Of a DNA stretch of 48,451 bases, positions 25,841 through 32,653 are shown one piece after another (position 1 is the first letter of the stretch; every line of letters begins with the position of its first letter). Below the pieces are notes generated by a model, which had not been told where the DNA came from, made no database searches, and saw nothing but the letters and a program-made list of their open reading frames with translations. The translations under genes were made by a program, and so were the position numbers. Origin of the DNA: a virus; IMG/VR virus record IMGVR_UViG_3300020122_000371, positions 1 to 48,451 of that record. The stretch is one strand, 5' to 3'.

Positions 25841-26065
25841 TCAATCCTCGCTGGTCACTGCCCGTTGTACGCTGGTATGGTTGCTTGGGCGCTCGACAAC
25901 TTGAGCGAATCTGCTGCTCTGCCAAGTCTCTACATGGCCACCAGCGGCTTCATACTCAATTTTGACCTGCGGGTACTCAAACGGATGATCGTCTATCTCA
26001 GTTACTTTGCCAATAATCCAGGTACCAATGATCTGAACTTTGTCGCCTAGCTTTATGTCGCTCAC
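25841..26065 (-). CDS. Small SH3/KOW-like protein, 74 aa
   Basis: A GTG at 26065 follows AAAGGAAA and overlaps the next stop by GTGA. The sequence VSDIKLGDKVQIIGTWIIGK and VTEIDDHPFEYPQVKIEYEA shows the short strands of an SH3- or KOW-like barrel. A polar tail follows. Such small barrels are frequent phage accessory proteins. Binding partner unknown. Confidence 0.55.
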   Translation of the reverse strand: MSDIKLGDKVQIIGTWIIGKVTEIDDHPFEYPQVKIEYEAAGGHVETWQSSRFAQVVERPSNHTSVQRAVTSED

Positions 26066-26265
26066 TTGCTTTTCCTTTCCGCCCTGCGCCAGATGGCGTG
26101 ACTCCCATGATATTGCTCCCAGTGTGCGCGTTCTTCTTTTGTCGCTGGCCTGCCGTCCTTGAATCCTGAACAGCCGCAGACCGCACACGTCTTGCTCGCT
26201 CCGCGATTATGTTGCGAGCGATAATCGCCGCAGAAGCATGTGTCACTGCCGTGCGTCATTGCCAT
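26062..26265 (-). CDS. Small Cys/His-rich protein, 67 aa
   Basis: The protein carries CFCGDYRSQHN and TCAVCGCSGF, six cysteines and several histidines that could bind one or two zinc ions. The start at 26265 has GGGGAGGGA close upstream; the ATG six bases later is better spaced. It is coupled to the SH3-like gene by GTGA. Function unknown. Confidence 0.6.
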   Translation of the reverse strand: MAMTHGSDTCFCGDYRSQHNRGASKTCAVCGCSGFKDGRPATKEERAHWEQYHGSHAIWRRAERKSK

Positions 26266-26274
26266 TCCCTCCCC

Positions 26275-26595
26275 TTAGCCATTCGCAATTTCTAGTAGCA
26301 CGTCTGCATGACAAGGCTGGTCTAGCGCGCACCAGCACGCCAAATCTTTTCCGCGAAGCCGATCAATCAATCCTGCTGGCTGAACCTTGAGCAATCCAGG
26401 CAGGTAGCGCTGATACGCTTCCACAACTTCCTGCGCGGTTAGTGGTGGGTGCGACTTCGGCCCACAATCAGGATGGTCACAATCCCCGTTGCTTATGCGA
26501 AAAGGGTTACCCCAAATGGTAGGACGGCCAACGTAGACAGCATTTGTCGGCATCTTCCAGCCCTTCGTGCGCTTGCGTTGAATCCGCTTTGGCAT
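26275..26595 (-). CDS. DUF4326 domain protein
   Basis: Residues 19-32 (AVYVGRPTIWGNPF) and the C-terminal LRGKDLACWCALDQPCHADVL match the DUF4326 pattern, with conserved cysteines, D and H. A basic N-terminus precedes it. DUF4326 proteins occur widely in phages; their function is unproven. The Shine-Dalgarno GGGAGGGAAGG lies directly before ATG. Neighbours are other short accessory genes. Confidence 0.78.
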   Translation of the reverse strand: MPKRIQRKRTKGWKMPTNAVYVGRPTIWGNPFRISNGDCDHPDCGPKSHPPLTAQEVVEAYQRYLPGLLKVQPAGLIDRLRGKDLACWCALDQPCHADVLLEIANG

Positions 26596-26629
26596 CCTTC
26601 CCTCCCCTTAGCTCCGTGGCTCTGGCTAG

Positions 26630-26914
26630 TCACAAGGGCGCTCGATATTCCACGCTCTTAACGGCGGTACGTCGTACCCGCATTTCTCTTAAGTTCTTGG
26701 CCTTGACCAAGAAGCGGTTCCTGGTGAAACCGCGAGTGCCCATGTCACTAGCCCCGTCCCTCTTTCTCTGTTCACAGGTGGTGAGAACCAGTGTCATAAT
26801 CTCTTGCACCAGAAAATACTCCACGCCTGCAATGCCGTAACGATACGCAATCTCTTCTGCCTTCTTACGAATAGCTACAACGTCCTGTTGTCCCTTCTGT
26901 TGCTCGTCGCTCAT
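26630..26914 (-). CDS. Hypothetical protein, 94 aa
   Basis: Residues 13-55 form two helices with a YGIAGVEYFLVQEIMTLVLT core. The C-terminal 40 residues are strongly basic (R, K). It overlaps the upstream gene by four bases. Perhaps a small nucleic-acid-binding protein, from charge alone. Not recognised. Confidence 0.6.
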   Translation of the reverse strand: MSDEQQKGQQDVVAIRKKAEEIAYRYGIAGVEYFLVQEIMTLVLTTCEQRKRDGASDMGTRGFTRNRFLVKAKNLREMRVRRTAVKSVEYRAPL

Positions 26915-27105
26915 TGGACTTTCCCTTCAATTTGCGCGAATGCCATCTCATCTGCTTTTTGCGGATCGGCAGGGATAACAAATTGTTGTTCTAGCTTTCC
27001 CTCAAACGGCGGATGAGTGACGTGTGAAACTCTCACACTGCCATCTTCCAGCCGTTTGAAGTACCAACCATCTCGCCAGTGAAAACCGCTTTGTATGTCG
27101 CTCAT
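26911..27105 (-). CDS. Hypothetical beta-rich small protein, 64 aa
   Basis: ATG at 27105 follows AAGGAG. The protein begins MSDIQSGFHWRDGWYFKRLE and alternates strands with W, F and H residues; its C-terminus is a short acidic helix. It couples to the next gene by ATGA. The 66 bases upstream contain CCCCGACGCAGCC, related to linker repeats in the 522-residue gene. Confidence 0.6.
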   Translation of the reverse strand: MSDIQSGFHWRDGWYFKRLEDGSVRVSHVTHPPFEGKLEQQFVIPADPQKADEMAFAQIEGKVQ

Positions 27106-27171
27106 TTTTGCTCCTTCGTGTCCGGCTGCGTCGGGGAATGTTGTGCGGTGTTGGTGGCCGCAAGGGCTGCG

Positions 27172-27531
27172 TCATGGCAATTGCTCCTTATAGTAACCGC
27201 CCAATTCCAGAAAGTGTTTTCTAGCTGCCATCCACCAATCAATCGAGCCACGCAACACTTTGCTATCAGCGAACTCCCGCGATACCTTCCACTTTCCCCA
27301 GAAATTCTTTAATGCAAGGTCGCGTACCGTCCAGTGATTAAACTCGTCCTCGCACTGGTGCCGTTGCAGACATTCGATACAGAACGATTCGCCGCAGGCT
27401 TCGCAAAAACGGCTGGCATAGCGCGGCTGTGGTGAATTGGGGTCGTCGCATCCGGCACAGCCTCTTGAGCAATGCGCATGTGCTCCTCCGCAAACCGGAC
27501 ACCATTCAAAGGCGTTTGAGTTTGCGCTCAC
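27172..27531 (-). CDS. Zinc-finger protein, 119 aa
   Basis: A GTG at 27531 overlaps the upstream stop. The first 60 residues hold WCPVCGGAHAHCSRGCAGC and then FCEACGESFCIECLQRHQC, about eleven cysteines with histidines, enough for two to three zinc sites (B-box-like spacing in the second). The C-terminal 60 residues are helical with many W, F and K. Nucleic-acid or protein binding is likely. Function unknown. Confidence 0.62.
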   Translation of the reverse strand: MSANSNAFEWCPVCGGAHAHCSRGCAGCDDPNSPQPRYASRFCEACGESFCIECLQRHQCEDEFNHWTVRDLALKNFWGKWKVSREFADSKVLRGSIDWWMAARKHFLELGGYYKEQLP

Positions 27532-29096
27532 GGCTGAGCCCTCAGCGTCGGGGTAGCGGCCAGCTTCCAGTTCATCAAAGCAACTATTTTATTGTGGTCA
27601 TACTTGAGATGTGCCACTTCGTACAAGATTCTTTCAGCGTCGTCATACTCGGCTGATTGTCCCGGCAAAGGAACCTTCTCTGGCGGCTGCGTCGGGGTAG
27701 CGGCGCAATCTGGACATGCTGCAAGCGTTCCTTCGTATGCTTGCTCGGCGCTGGCACGAATGGCTGTAATCACATCATCACGCGCCACAAAGCGTATCTC
27801 GCCTTCTGAAGTGTTGCGAGTAGCCTTGATGTAGCCCAGTTTCATCACCTGCTCGGCAGAACGCACTCGCTGTTTGGCTAATTCAACTGGAAGATTAACG
27901 TCCTGCGGTGGCTTCGGGGTGGCCTTGCTAGGAGCCTGCCAGCGCGCTTCGATTTCATTCACAACGGCAGCGTCGTCTGAGTTTAGGGCGGCACCCGTCT
28001 CTTTTTGGAGTTCGCGCAAGTAGTAGATCAACATATTCACGTCCCATCGCGGATGCCACTCAGACGGGAGCACCTTCGCGCTTGGCGAGGGGGGTTTTGT
28101 TACAAGGAATATATCCTCCGTAGACGCAAGGGCTGCTTCGCGTGAGTTGCATTCGGCGCAGTTGGGTTCCCCATGTCTTCCGCAGAGCGGGGTTGCCGCA
28201 CACCCACCATCGTGTATCCCTCCGCATTTAGCGCAAGGCAGAGCGTCGTAGTTCCAGTAACATTGCGGCTGCGTGGGAATGGCGGCTTCTAGCTCGTCAG
28301 CGCACACTTTAAGTTGCCAGCTACAACCCCCGCGCCACTCTGAATCGGCGTCACCCATTACGAACTTAGCGCCAGAACGCCACTTCGCCACCAGCGCCCG
28401 CACCTCCTCCCTCGGCGGGGCGACCGGGCTGGCTTGCAAGTCGCGCTTGAATATCGCGTCAGCAATTCTTTTGTGCAAGTCGATTCGATGTGTGTTGGCT
28501 ATTTCTCGTGGGTACAAACTACACCATGTATCGACAATTTCCTGCGCTACTTCATTCGGATGCGGCTGCGTGCTCGTGGTGGTGGCGGCTCCCAACACCG
28601 AACTGCCAGCGAGGGAGCGGGAACGCGAGACGAGGCATTCTGGCGTGTGCTCAACCTGTTCCCAAGTAGGCATATCTGCATTCCTTGGCGCAGTGCAGAG
28701 CGAGCAGAAATACGACCGTACAGGAGGTTCTTCATTGAGCTTCTCGAAATTCATGGCAGCTTCTCGAACAGCTTCGCTCAATAGCTGCGCCGCCTTCTCA
28801 GCCATTGCCTTCGACCAAGAGTGCGCTCCTGTATGACCATGTGGTTCAGTGCAGCGAATCTCTAGCCCACATTCACGCATCGGACTGATTCGCGTTGTCG
28901 CGTTTACTGTGAACGGCTCCGGTTGCGCTTTCTCCTGTGGCTGGCCGAATACCGAACTAAGCTCATCGGCACAAGACTCCAGCGTGGCAGCACAGTCGGT
29001 ATAGGCCGGGTCGCGACGCAATCTCTTTGCTCGTTCCATCCACAGAGAACGCAACTCAACCAGTGGCTCGCGTGCTTCCTGCTTCTCCTCGCTCAT
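27528..29096 (-). CDS. Modular cysteine-rich protein with ATPTQP-type linkers, 522 aa
   Basis: The protein looks like a string of small modules joined by related linkers: TTTSTQPHP, AAIPTQPQ, KATPKPPQ, AATPTQPP and a final AATPTLRAQP. Two modules share a helix ending in CADEL (about residues 47-51 and 266-270). Others hold cysteine knuckles, such as YFCSLCTAPRNAD (about 130-142) and PCAKCGGIHDGG with CNSR. A linker-like sequence also appears in the intergenic DNA at 27.13 kb. This suggests assembly by recombination between short modules. Each may bind zinc; no enzymatic site was seen. Function unknown. Confidence 0.6.
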   Translation of the reverse strand: MSEEKQEAREPLVELRSLWMERAKRLRRDPAYTDCAATLESCADELSSVFGQPQEKAQPEPFTVNATTRISPMRECGLEIRCTEPHGHTGAHSWSKAMAEKAAQLLSEAVREAAMNFEKLNEEPPVRSYFCSLCTAPRNADMPTWEQVEHTPECLVSRSRSLAGSSVLGAATTTSTQPHPNEVAQEIVDTWCSLYPREIANTHRIDLHKRIADAIFKRDLQASPVAPPREEVRALVAKWRSGAKFVMGDADSEWRGGCSWQLKVCADELEAAIPTQPQCYWNYDALPCAKCGGIHDGGCAATPLCGRHGEPNCAECNSREAALASTEDIFLVTKPPSPSAKVLPSEWHPRWDVNMLIYYLRELQKETGAALNSDDAAVVNEIEARWQAPSKATPKPPQDVNLPVELAKQRVRSAEQVMKLGYIKATRNTSEGEIRFVARDDVITAIRASAEQAYEGTLAACPDCAATPTQPPEKVPLPGQSAEYDDAERILYEVAHLKYDHNKIVALMNWKLAATPTLRAQP

Positions 29097-29218
29097 CGCT
29101 CTCCCCTAACAAGGGCTATAAATAGCTCTGCCGTCCAGCCCCGCGACCACAAGAATACTCGAAAGCCTAAGTCACCAATCCACTCGCGAATCTGTTCGAT
29201 AATGGTCAACTCGCTCAT
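29093..29218 (-). CDS. Very small hydrophobic protein, 41 aa
   Basis: The ATG at 29218 follows GGGAG at good spacing. The sequence MSELTIIEQIREWIGDLGFR then VFLWSRGWTAELFIALV has an amphipathic helix and a hydrophobic end. It overlaps the next gene by ATGA and the upstream one likewise. Possibly membrane-associated. Confidence 0.5.
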   Translation of the reverse strand: MSELTIIEQIREWIGDLGFRVFLWSRGWTAELFIALVRGER

Positions 29219-29352
29219 CGCTGTTCTCCCTTGGCTTGGCGCCGATTCAATTGGCAATCCGTACAGACATTTGCTTTTTCGGCCACTTCTTTCCAATGCT
29301 GCCAGTCACGGTCTGATTTCGAGTAAGTTGCGTGAAACTCCTCATATTCGAT
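29215..29352 (-). CDS. Small CxxC protein lacking a canonical start, 45 aa
   Basis: The open frame reads as a plausible helical protein (IEYEEFHATYSKSDRDWQHW at its N-terminus, then EVAEKANVCTDCQLNRRQ) and ends in an ATGA overlap with the next gene. No ATG, GTG or TTG lies in frame between it and the preceding stop. ATC at 29352, just after AAAGGAGAA, is the candidate start. An ATG in another frame would give only a 32-residue basic peptide. Treat as possible. Confidence 0.35.
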   Translation of the reverse strand: MEYEEFHATYSKSDRDWQHWKEVAEKANVCTDCQLNRRQAKGEQR

Positions 29353-29410
29353 TTCTCCTTTGATTTAACTGCGTAAATTTATCTCTCGCTCCGCTTCATC
29401 GGGTAGTCTC

Positions 29411-29881
29411 CTAACTGACTACAGTCCCGGTTGCAATCCGGTCTTCCGTGAGGCGCTTTTGCATTTGCGCGTAAATCTCCACGTTCAGGTGTAGGTTGTG
29501 AACCATCTTTTCATACAACTGAAAAGCCTTGTCTGCTACGGCTGCGTCGGGATGACAATAAGCGATTATTTCTAGCGCGTGCATCGCGTGCGAATACCAA
29601 TGCTGCGGAAGGTGCCCAAACTCCGATGGCTTGAACGGGTCGGGTGGCGATGACATAAAAAAAGCGCCTTCCTCGCTGTCTACTTCCCGTACGTCGGCAG
29701 GATTCATAAAGCACCAGCGAATGAAAGCCGTCAACCTGCGCCCCGGCGAGTAGGCCACGCCAGTGCTAGTCCAGCGTTTAGCCTCGTCGTCGCAACCGCG
29801 CACGGCGGTCAAAAGCGTGCCCTGAAAACGCAGCGGCAAATCCATAACCCAATTTTGCAAAACACTATTCTCTTTGCTCAT
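29411..29881 (-). CDS. Conserved phage protein of unknown function, 156 aa
   Basis: Start at 29881 follows GAAAGAGAG. Motifs NSVLQNWVMDLPLRFQGTLL, AVRGCDD and FKPSEFGHLPQHWYSHAMHA are found in a widespread family of accessory phage proteins of about this size. The protein is mostly helical, with conserved R, W and H residues. No catalytic role is known to me. Coupled by ATGA to the upstream gene. Confidence 0.7.
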   Translation of the reverse strand: MSKENSVLQNWVMDLPLRFQGTLLTAVRGCDDEAKRWTSTGVAYSPGRRLTAFIRWCFMNPADVREVDSEEGAFFMSSPPDPFKPSEFGHLPQHWYSHAMHALEIIAYCHPDAAVADKAFQLYEKMVHNLHLNVEIYAQMQKRLTEDRIATGTVVS

Positions 29882-30111
29882 CGTCCGCTCTCTTTCTCTG
29901 GCTCGCCCTGCGCTGCTGCGAGGGCAGCGTCCCAAGCTTCAACATTTTCTAATCTTCTTCGGATTGGATGCTCCCGCATCTCCTGACCTGCTAGTAGCAA
30001 TGGGCCTAAGCGTTCTTCCAGCACTAACTGAATAAACGTAACGTCTCTACGCCGACAATCAAACGCAATCTGCTCCAGCACCGCTCGCATCTTCTCGTCT
30101 GCGCCGCTCAT
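29878..30111 (-). CDS. Small helical protein, 77 aa; resembles the 95-aa gene upstream
   Basis: Residues around LVLEERLGPLLLAGQEMREH resemble EMLMERVQPVLVAGQQCAEW in the gene at 30.6-30.9 kb, and both end in an alanine-rich helix (AWDAALAAAQ, MWIAALAKL). The two are probably paralogues separated by a short gene. Helical, slightly acidic; no known function. Confidence 0.6.
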   Translation of the reverse strand: MSGADEKMRAVLEQIAFDCRRRDVTFIQLVLEERLGPLLLAGQEMREHPIRRRLENVEAWDAALAAAQGEPEKESGR

Positions 30112-30341
30112 GGCAGACCAGCCAAATATTTACCAATACCTTCCAGCAAACCTTCATGGGTTTCAATTGCAAATCCCTCTACGGGATATTCCAAAATAAC
30201 CTTTTTATTCTTCGTGGCTCTAAAGCCCCAGATTTCGCCATTTTCATTTCTTCCGTATTCATAGCCATAGTAAAAACGAAACACTCCAGCTTCCATGACG
30301 GCGTAATCAGAAGCGATGCTGATATTCAGTTTCTTGCTCAC
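30108..30341 (-). CDS. Hypothetical beta-rich protein, 77 aa
   Basis: A GTG at 30341 follows GGAGGGGGAAG. The protein starts VSKKLNISIASDYAVMEAGV and continues with strands rich in Y, F and G; the end is a short helix. It overlaps the paralogous helical gene by ATGA. The start overlaps the stop of a short relict frame. No family recognised. Confidence 0.6.
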   Translation of the reverse strand: MSKKLNISIASDYAVMEAGVFRFYYGYEYGRNENGEIWGFRATKNKKVILEYPVEGFAIETHEGLLEGIGKYLAGLP

Positions 30342-30380
30342 AGCTTCCCCCTCCACTTCAGATACTGCTTCACCACCAGG
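30339..30380 (-). pseudogene. Relict of a duplicated gene start (VVKQYLKWRGKL)
   Basis: A frame ending in TGA at 30339 reads VVKQYLKWRGKL and is nearly the same as VVKEYLKWKGK at the start of the gene at 30402-30581. The matching DNA, 30344-30379 versus 30537-30572, differs at only a few positions. The frame begins soon after a stop, so it is too short to be a gene. It is probably left over from a duplication or recombination. Confidence 0.55.
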
Positions 30381-30401
30381 CCTGAGAATCAGGTGCGTTG
30401 C

Positions 30402-30581
30402 TCAGTCACCAACTCCAATATGAATCGAGTTGCGTAAGTCTTTTCCGCATTTTGCACAGCGATCAAATATCCCGTGCTCTCCCGCAACATGATAGTGACG
30501 CTCCTGTGACACGGCGGGAGACGCACGCAACACTCGTTTCCCCTTCCATTTCAAGTATTCCTTCACCACCAGCTTGTACAC
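30402..30581 (-). CDS. Small CxxC protein, 59 aa
   Basis: The GTG at 30581 is the first start after the stop of the upstream gene; the Shine-Dalgarno is weak. The protein starts MYKLVVKEYLKWKGKRVLRA and ends with FDRCAKCGKDL, a probable zinc knuckle. A copy of its N-terminal sequence lies 190 bases downstream. Function unknown. Confidence 0.5.
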   Translation of the reverse strand: MYKLVVKEYLKWKGKRVLRASPAVSQERHYHVAGEHGIFDRCAKCGKDLRNSIHIGVGD

Positions 30582-30585
30582 ATCT

Positions 30586-30873
30586 TCATAGGCTGTGCGG
30601 CCCTTGTTCTCTTAACTTAGCGAGAGCGGCTATCCACATATCCCTTGCACGGTCATCGCCCGGAATCCCTGGTTCGAGCCACTCCGCACATTGCTGCCCT
30701 GCCACCAGCACCGGCTGCACCCTCTCCATCAGCATCTCAAACGCTCGATCAATCGAATCATTGCCGCTGGTGCCAAGCACGGCATTGGTTACATCCGTCC
30801 CCAGCAGGTACATTTCCCGCTCAAACGGTTTCAGGTCCCGCCCATTCATGTCGTTTTTACCTTGGTCGCTCAT
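30586..30873 (-). CDS. Helical protein, 95 aa; paralogue of the 77-aa gene
   Basis: Residues 21-30 form a helix, and LMERVQPVLVAGQQCAEWLE with the end MWIAALAKLREQG match the smaller gene at 29.9-30.1 kb. The first 20 residues are polar. It overlaps the PEP-CTERM gene by ATGA. Function unknown. Confidence 0.6.
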   Translation of the reverse strand: MSDQGKNDMNGRDLKPFEREMYLLGTDVTNAVLGTSGNDSIDRAFEMLMERVQPVLVAGQQCAEWLEPGIPGDDRARDMWIAALAKLREQGPHSL

Positions 30874-31502
30874 AGCTTCCTCTTAGGCAAGCGCAGAACC
30901 AAGAAATAAAGCAGCCCACATCCCAGCAGCGCTACGGACGCGGGTTCCAGCGTGGAAACAGGAATTTCTCCGAAGTGTACGGACAGTGGAGCGAGAGTCA
31001 CGCTGACGCGGTCGTCGATGGCGATCATCGATTGCGAATTGGCGATGGTGCAGTTGGTGAGATTGCAAAAAGTTAATCCGGCCAGCGATTGCTCGAGGCC
31101 GATGGCTTTGAGCACCGCGTTGATGGACAGTTGCAGCGAATCAGGCTCCTGTGCGCAGTAGGAACAAACCGCGGGATCCTGCGCCGCCAGGAGATTGCTG
31201 GCCCAGAGGTATGCGACATTCTGGTGCAGAGAAAGAGCCGACTGCTGCTTGATCTCCTGCGCGATCTGATTGGTGGTCAGCGAATCCGCTTTCGCAGGCC
31301 AGACGTTCAGAAAAAGAAACGACAGCAGAAATGCGGCGATGATGATCACGGCCATCCGTAAAGTAATGCGCGGCCGGGAACGCTTGGAATAAACGGCAGT
31401 CGTGGCTTGCACCAAACGTTCGCGGTCTTCCTGTTCGTCATCCAGCAAACGGATCGCAGCAAACGGGTCGTGGCGGTACGGGGCATTGAGATTTACTTTC
31501 AT
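30870..31502 (-). CDS. Exported protein with near-PEP-CTERM sorting tail
   Basis: Start at 31502 follows AAAAAGGAGAA. A 47-residue charged cytoplasmic segment precedes a membrane/signal helix (MAVIIIAAFLLSFLFLNVW, 50-68) ending in AKADS, a probable cleavage site. The outer part has four cysteines (C113, C116, C146, C151). The tail TLEPASVALLGCGLLYFLVL (184-203) plus RLPKRKL matches PEP-CTERM apart from L for the first P. Such tails are processed by exosortase in Gram-negative bacteria. A phage protein with this tail is unusual. It may use host sorting to reach the cell surface. Exclusion or adhesion is only a guess. Confidence 0.7.
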   Translation of the reverse strand: MKVNLNAPYRHDPFAAIRLLDDEQEDRERLVQATTAVYSKRSRPRITLRMAVIIIAAFLLSFLFLNVWPAKADSLTTNQIAQEIKQQSALSLHQNVAYLWASNLLAAQDPAVCSYCAQEPDSLQLSINAVLKAIGLEQSLAGLTFCNLTNCTIANSQSMIAIDDRVSVTLAPLSVHFGEIPVSTLEPASVALLGCGLLYFLVLRLPKRKL

Positions 31503-31522
31503 GGGAGTTCTCCTTTTTATTT

Positions 31523-31603
31523 TTACTGCACATAGACCAGAAACAGGATCAGAAGCACGAAGCCGATCAGAGTGATGGCCATGCTGATGAAGAATTTTTT
31601 CAT
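31523..31603 (-). CDS. Tiny membrane protein, 26 aa
   Basis: The ATG at 31603 overlaps the stop of the RHH gene (ATGA), with a purine-rich stretch upstream. MKKFFISMAITLIGFVLLIL and six more residues form a single membrane helix. It directly precedes the PEP-CTERM gene. Possibly a toxin-, holin- or leader-like peptide; unproven. Confidence 0.5.
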   Translation of the reverse strand: MKKFFISMAITLIGFVLLILFLVYVQ

Positions 31604-32058
31604 TTCTTTTCTTTCTTGATGGGACCGCCCACAGGAATGCCATTGCACTTGCGCCAGCCGACGCAGGTGGGACAGAGGCAGGTATAGCGATGGGAGGTTG
31701 CTGTGTGGACTACTGGCTGGGGAACGTTTTCGCGCCCCGTTTGATCATCTCGTACAGTTTCTTGATTTCTTTCGGTGACAGCCGTGGCTCGGGCGGGTAC
31801 ACCAGCCGTTCCTGAGGCACCCACCAAGTCCGAATCTCTGCGTCCGGGCTGATGTCCGGCGGCAGTAGTGCGCCGTCGTGGAACTTCACGACTTGCAGCC
31901 CGTGACAGGTTTTGATCATTCGTGTTTCCATTGCCGTTTCTCACTTCACGATTGCATTGCCGGCGGATCCATTCCGAGACTTTCAACTGCGCCTCGGTCG
32001 CCGAAGCTTTCCAACTGTTGTAAATGTCGTCGTCCAGTTTAAGCAATAAGGTTTTCAT
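31600..32058 (-). CDS. Ribbon-helix-helix protein with long basic tail, 152 aa
   Basis: Residues 1-35 (MKTLLLKLDDDIYNSWKASA and VSEWIRRQC) look like a ribbon-helix-helix DNA-binding domain. The next 85 residues are R-, T- and N-rich without clear structure. The C-terminus TCLCPTCVGWRKCNG is a cysteine-knuckle motif before a basic end. The stop overlaps the tiny membrane gene by ATGA, which supports this frame. A second, more protein-like frame lies inside it (31710-31931). Expression is from the leaderless promoter at 32.07 kb. A repressor role is likely. Confidence 0.6.
   Translation of the reverse strand: MKTLLLKLDDDIYNSWKASATEAQLKVSEWIRRQCNREVRNGNGNTNDQNLSRAASREVPRRRTTAAGHQPGRRDSDLVGASGTAGVPARATAVTERNQETVRDDQTGRENVPQPVVHTATSHRYTCLCPTCVGWRKCNGIPVGGPIKKEKK
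31710..31931 (-). CDS. Nested ORF inside the RHH gene, 73 aa
   Basis: The frame starts METRMIKTCHGLQVVKFHDG and continues with RTWWVPQERLVYPPEPRLS and a helix KEIKKLYEMIKRGAKTF. Its composition is more natural than the arginine-rich RHH frame over the same DNA, suggesting overprinting. The Shine-Dalgarno is weak (GTGAG at distance). Either frame could be the older one. A frameshift in the sequence is an alternative, but both ends of the longer gene are supported. Confidence 0.45.
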   Translation of the reverse strand: METRMIKTCHGLQVVKFHDGALLPPDISPDAEIRTWWVPQERLVYPPEPRLSPKEIKKLYEMIKRGAKTFPSQ

Positions 32059-32065
32059 AGGACAA

Positions 32066-32094
32066 GCTATACCTAATAGGGGATATACTGTCAA
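32066..32094 (-). promoter_or_regulatory. Strong promoter for the RHH gene; leaderless transcript
   Basis: TTGACA (32094-32089), a 17-base spacer and TATAGC (32071-32066) form a near-consensus site on the minus strand. The start point would fall about one base before the ATG at 32058, with no room for a Shine-Dalgarno. The spacer holds a CCTATTAGG near-palindrome, a possible operator for the RHH protein. The -35 box overlaps the terS stop. Confidence 0.65.
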
Positions 32095-32651
32095 GCGGGA
32101 TATTCTCTGGGGGGCTTGTTTCCGTTCGTTTTCGCGCCATTTAGCCCATTTGCTCCGTTTGGCTTTGGACTCACTGGCGGCAACTGTCCCGGGCCGACGT
32201 CTGGCATGTACACGCCAATCTGCGGCCGGGGCACGTCGATGATCACCACTTTCACGCCGAATTGCGCAGCCTCGCGGGGATCCGTCGGGGCGTAAGCTCC
32301 ATGCATGCGCAGCATTTTATCGATGGCATTCAGTTGCGCGGCGTTGTCTTCCATCTCCACGAAGTCGGTGAATTCTCCTTCGTCCGTCGCGAACTTCGTT
32401 TCCTTGGCCTCGAGTTTCGGAGCCAGATATTTCTTGATCAAAACGGGTAGTGAGTATCCGGCTTCGTCCAGCAACTCCGGAACCTTCAATTGCCGTAGCG
32501 CCTGATATCCGGATTGCGCGGCATGCTTCGGAGAGTATCCTGCGGCACGAGCAGCTTGCGCGGCACTCTTGCTGACCATGTACTCTTTAGCGAAGCGGGA
32601 CTGGAGTGCCGTGGGCCGCTTCCTGGGTTTTCCTGATTCTCCCTTTTTCAT
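32091..32651 (-). CDS. terS: Terminase small subunit
   Basis: Residues 16-62 (RFAKEYMVSKSAAQAARAAG and HAAQSGYQALRQLKVPELLD) give the helix-turn-helix pattern of Terminase_2-type small subunits. A linker follows. Residues 72-117 include a helix (QLNAIDKMLRMHG) that fits the oligomerisation core. The tail (about 135-186) is proline/asparagine-rich and disordered. TerS recognises packaging DNA. It lies 7.7 kb from terL, an unusual separation. Its stop is part of the next promoter's -35 box. Confidence 0.78.
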   Translation of the reverse strand: MKKGESGKPRKRPTALQSRFAKEYMVSKSAAQAARAAGYSPKHAAQSGYQALRQLKVPELLDEAGYSLPVLIKKYLAPKLEAKETKFATDEGEFTDFVEMEDNAAQLNAIDKMLRMHGAYAPTDPREAAQFGVKVVIIDVPRPQIGVYMPDVGPGQLPPVSPKPNGANGLNGAKTNGNKPPREYPA

Positions 32652-32653
32652 TT

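Noticed and set aside
30671-30682. GGTTCGAGCC resembling a tRNA T-arm
   Set aside because: No matching acceptor or anticodon arms, and it lies in a coding region.
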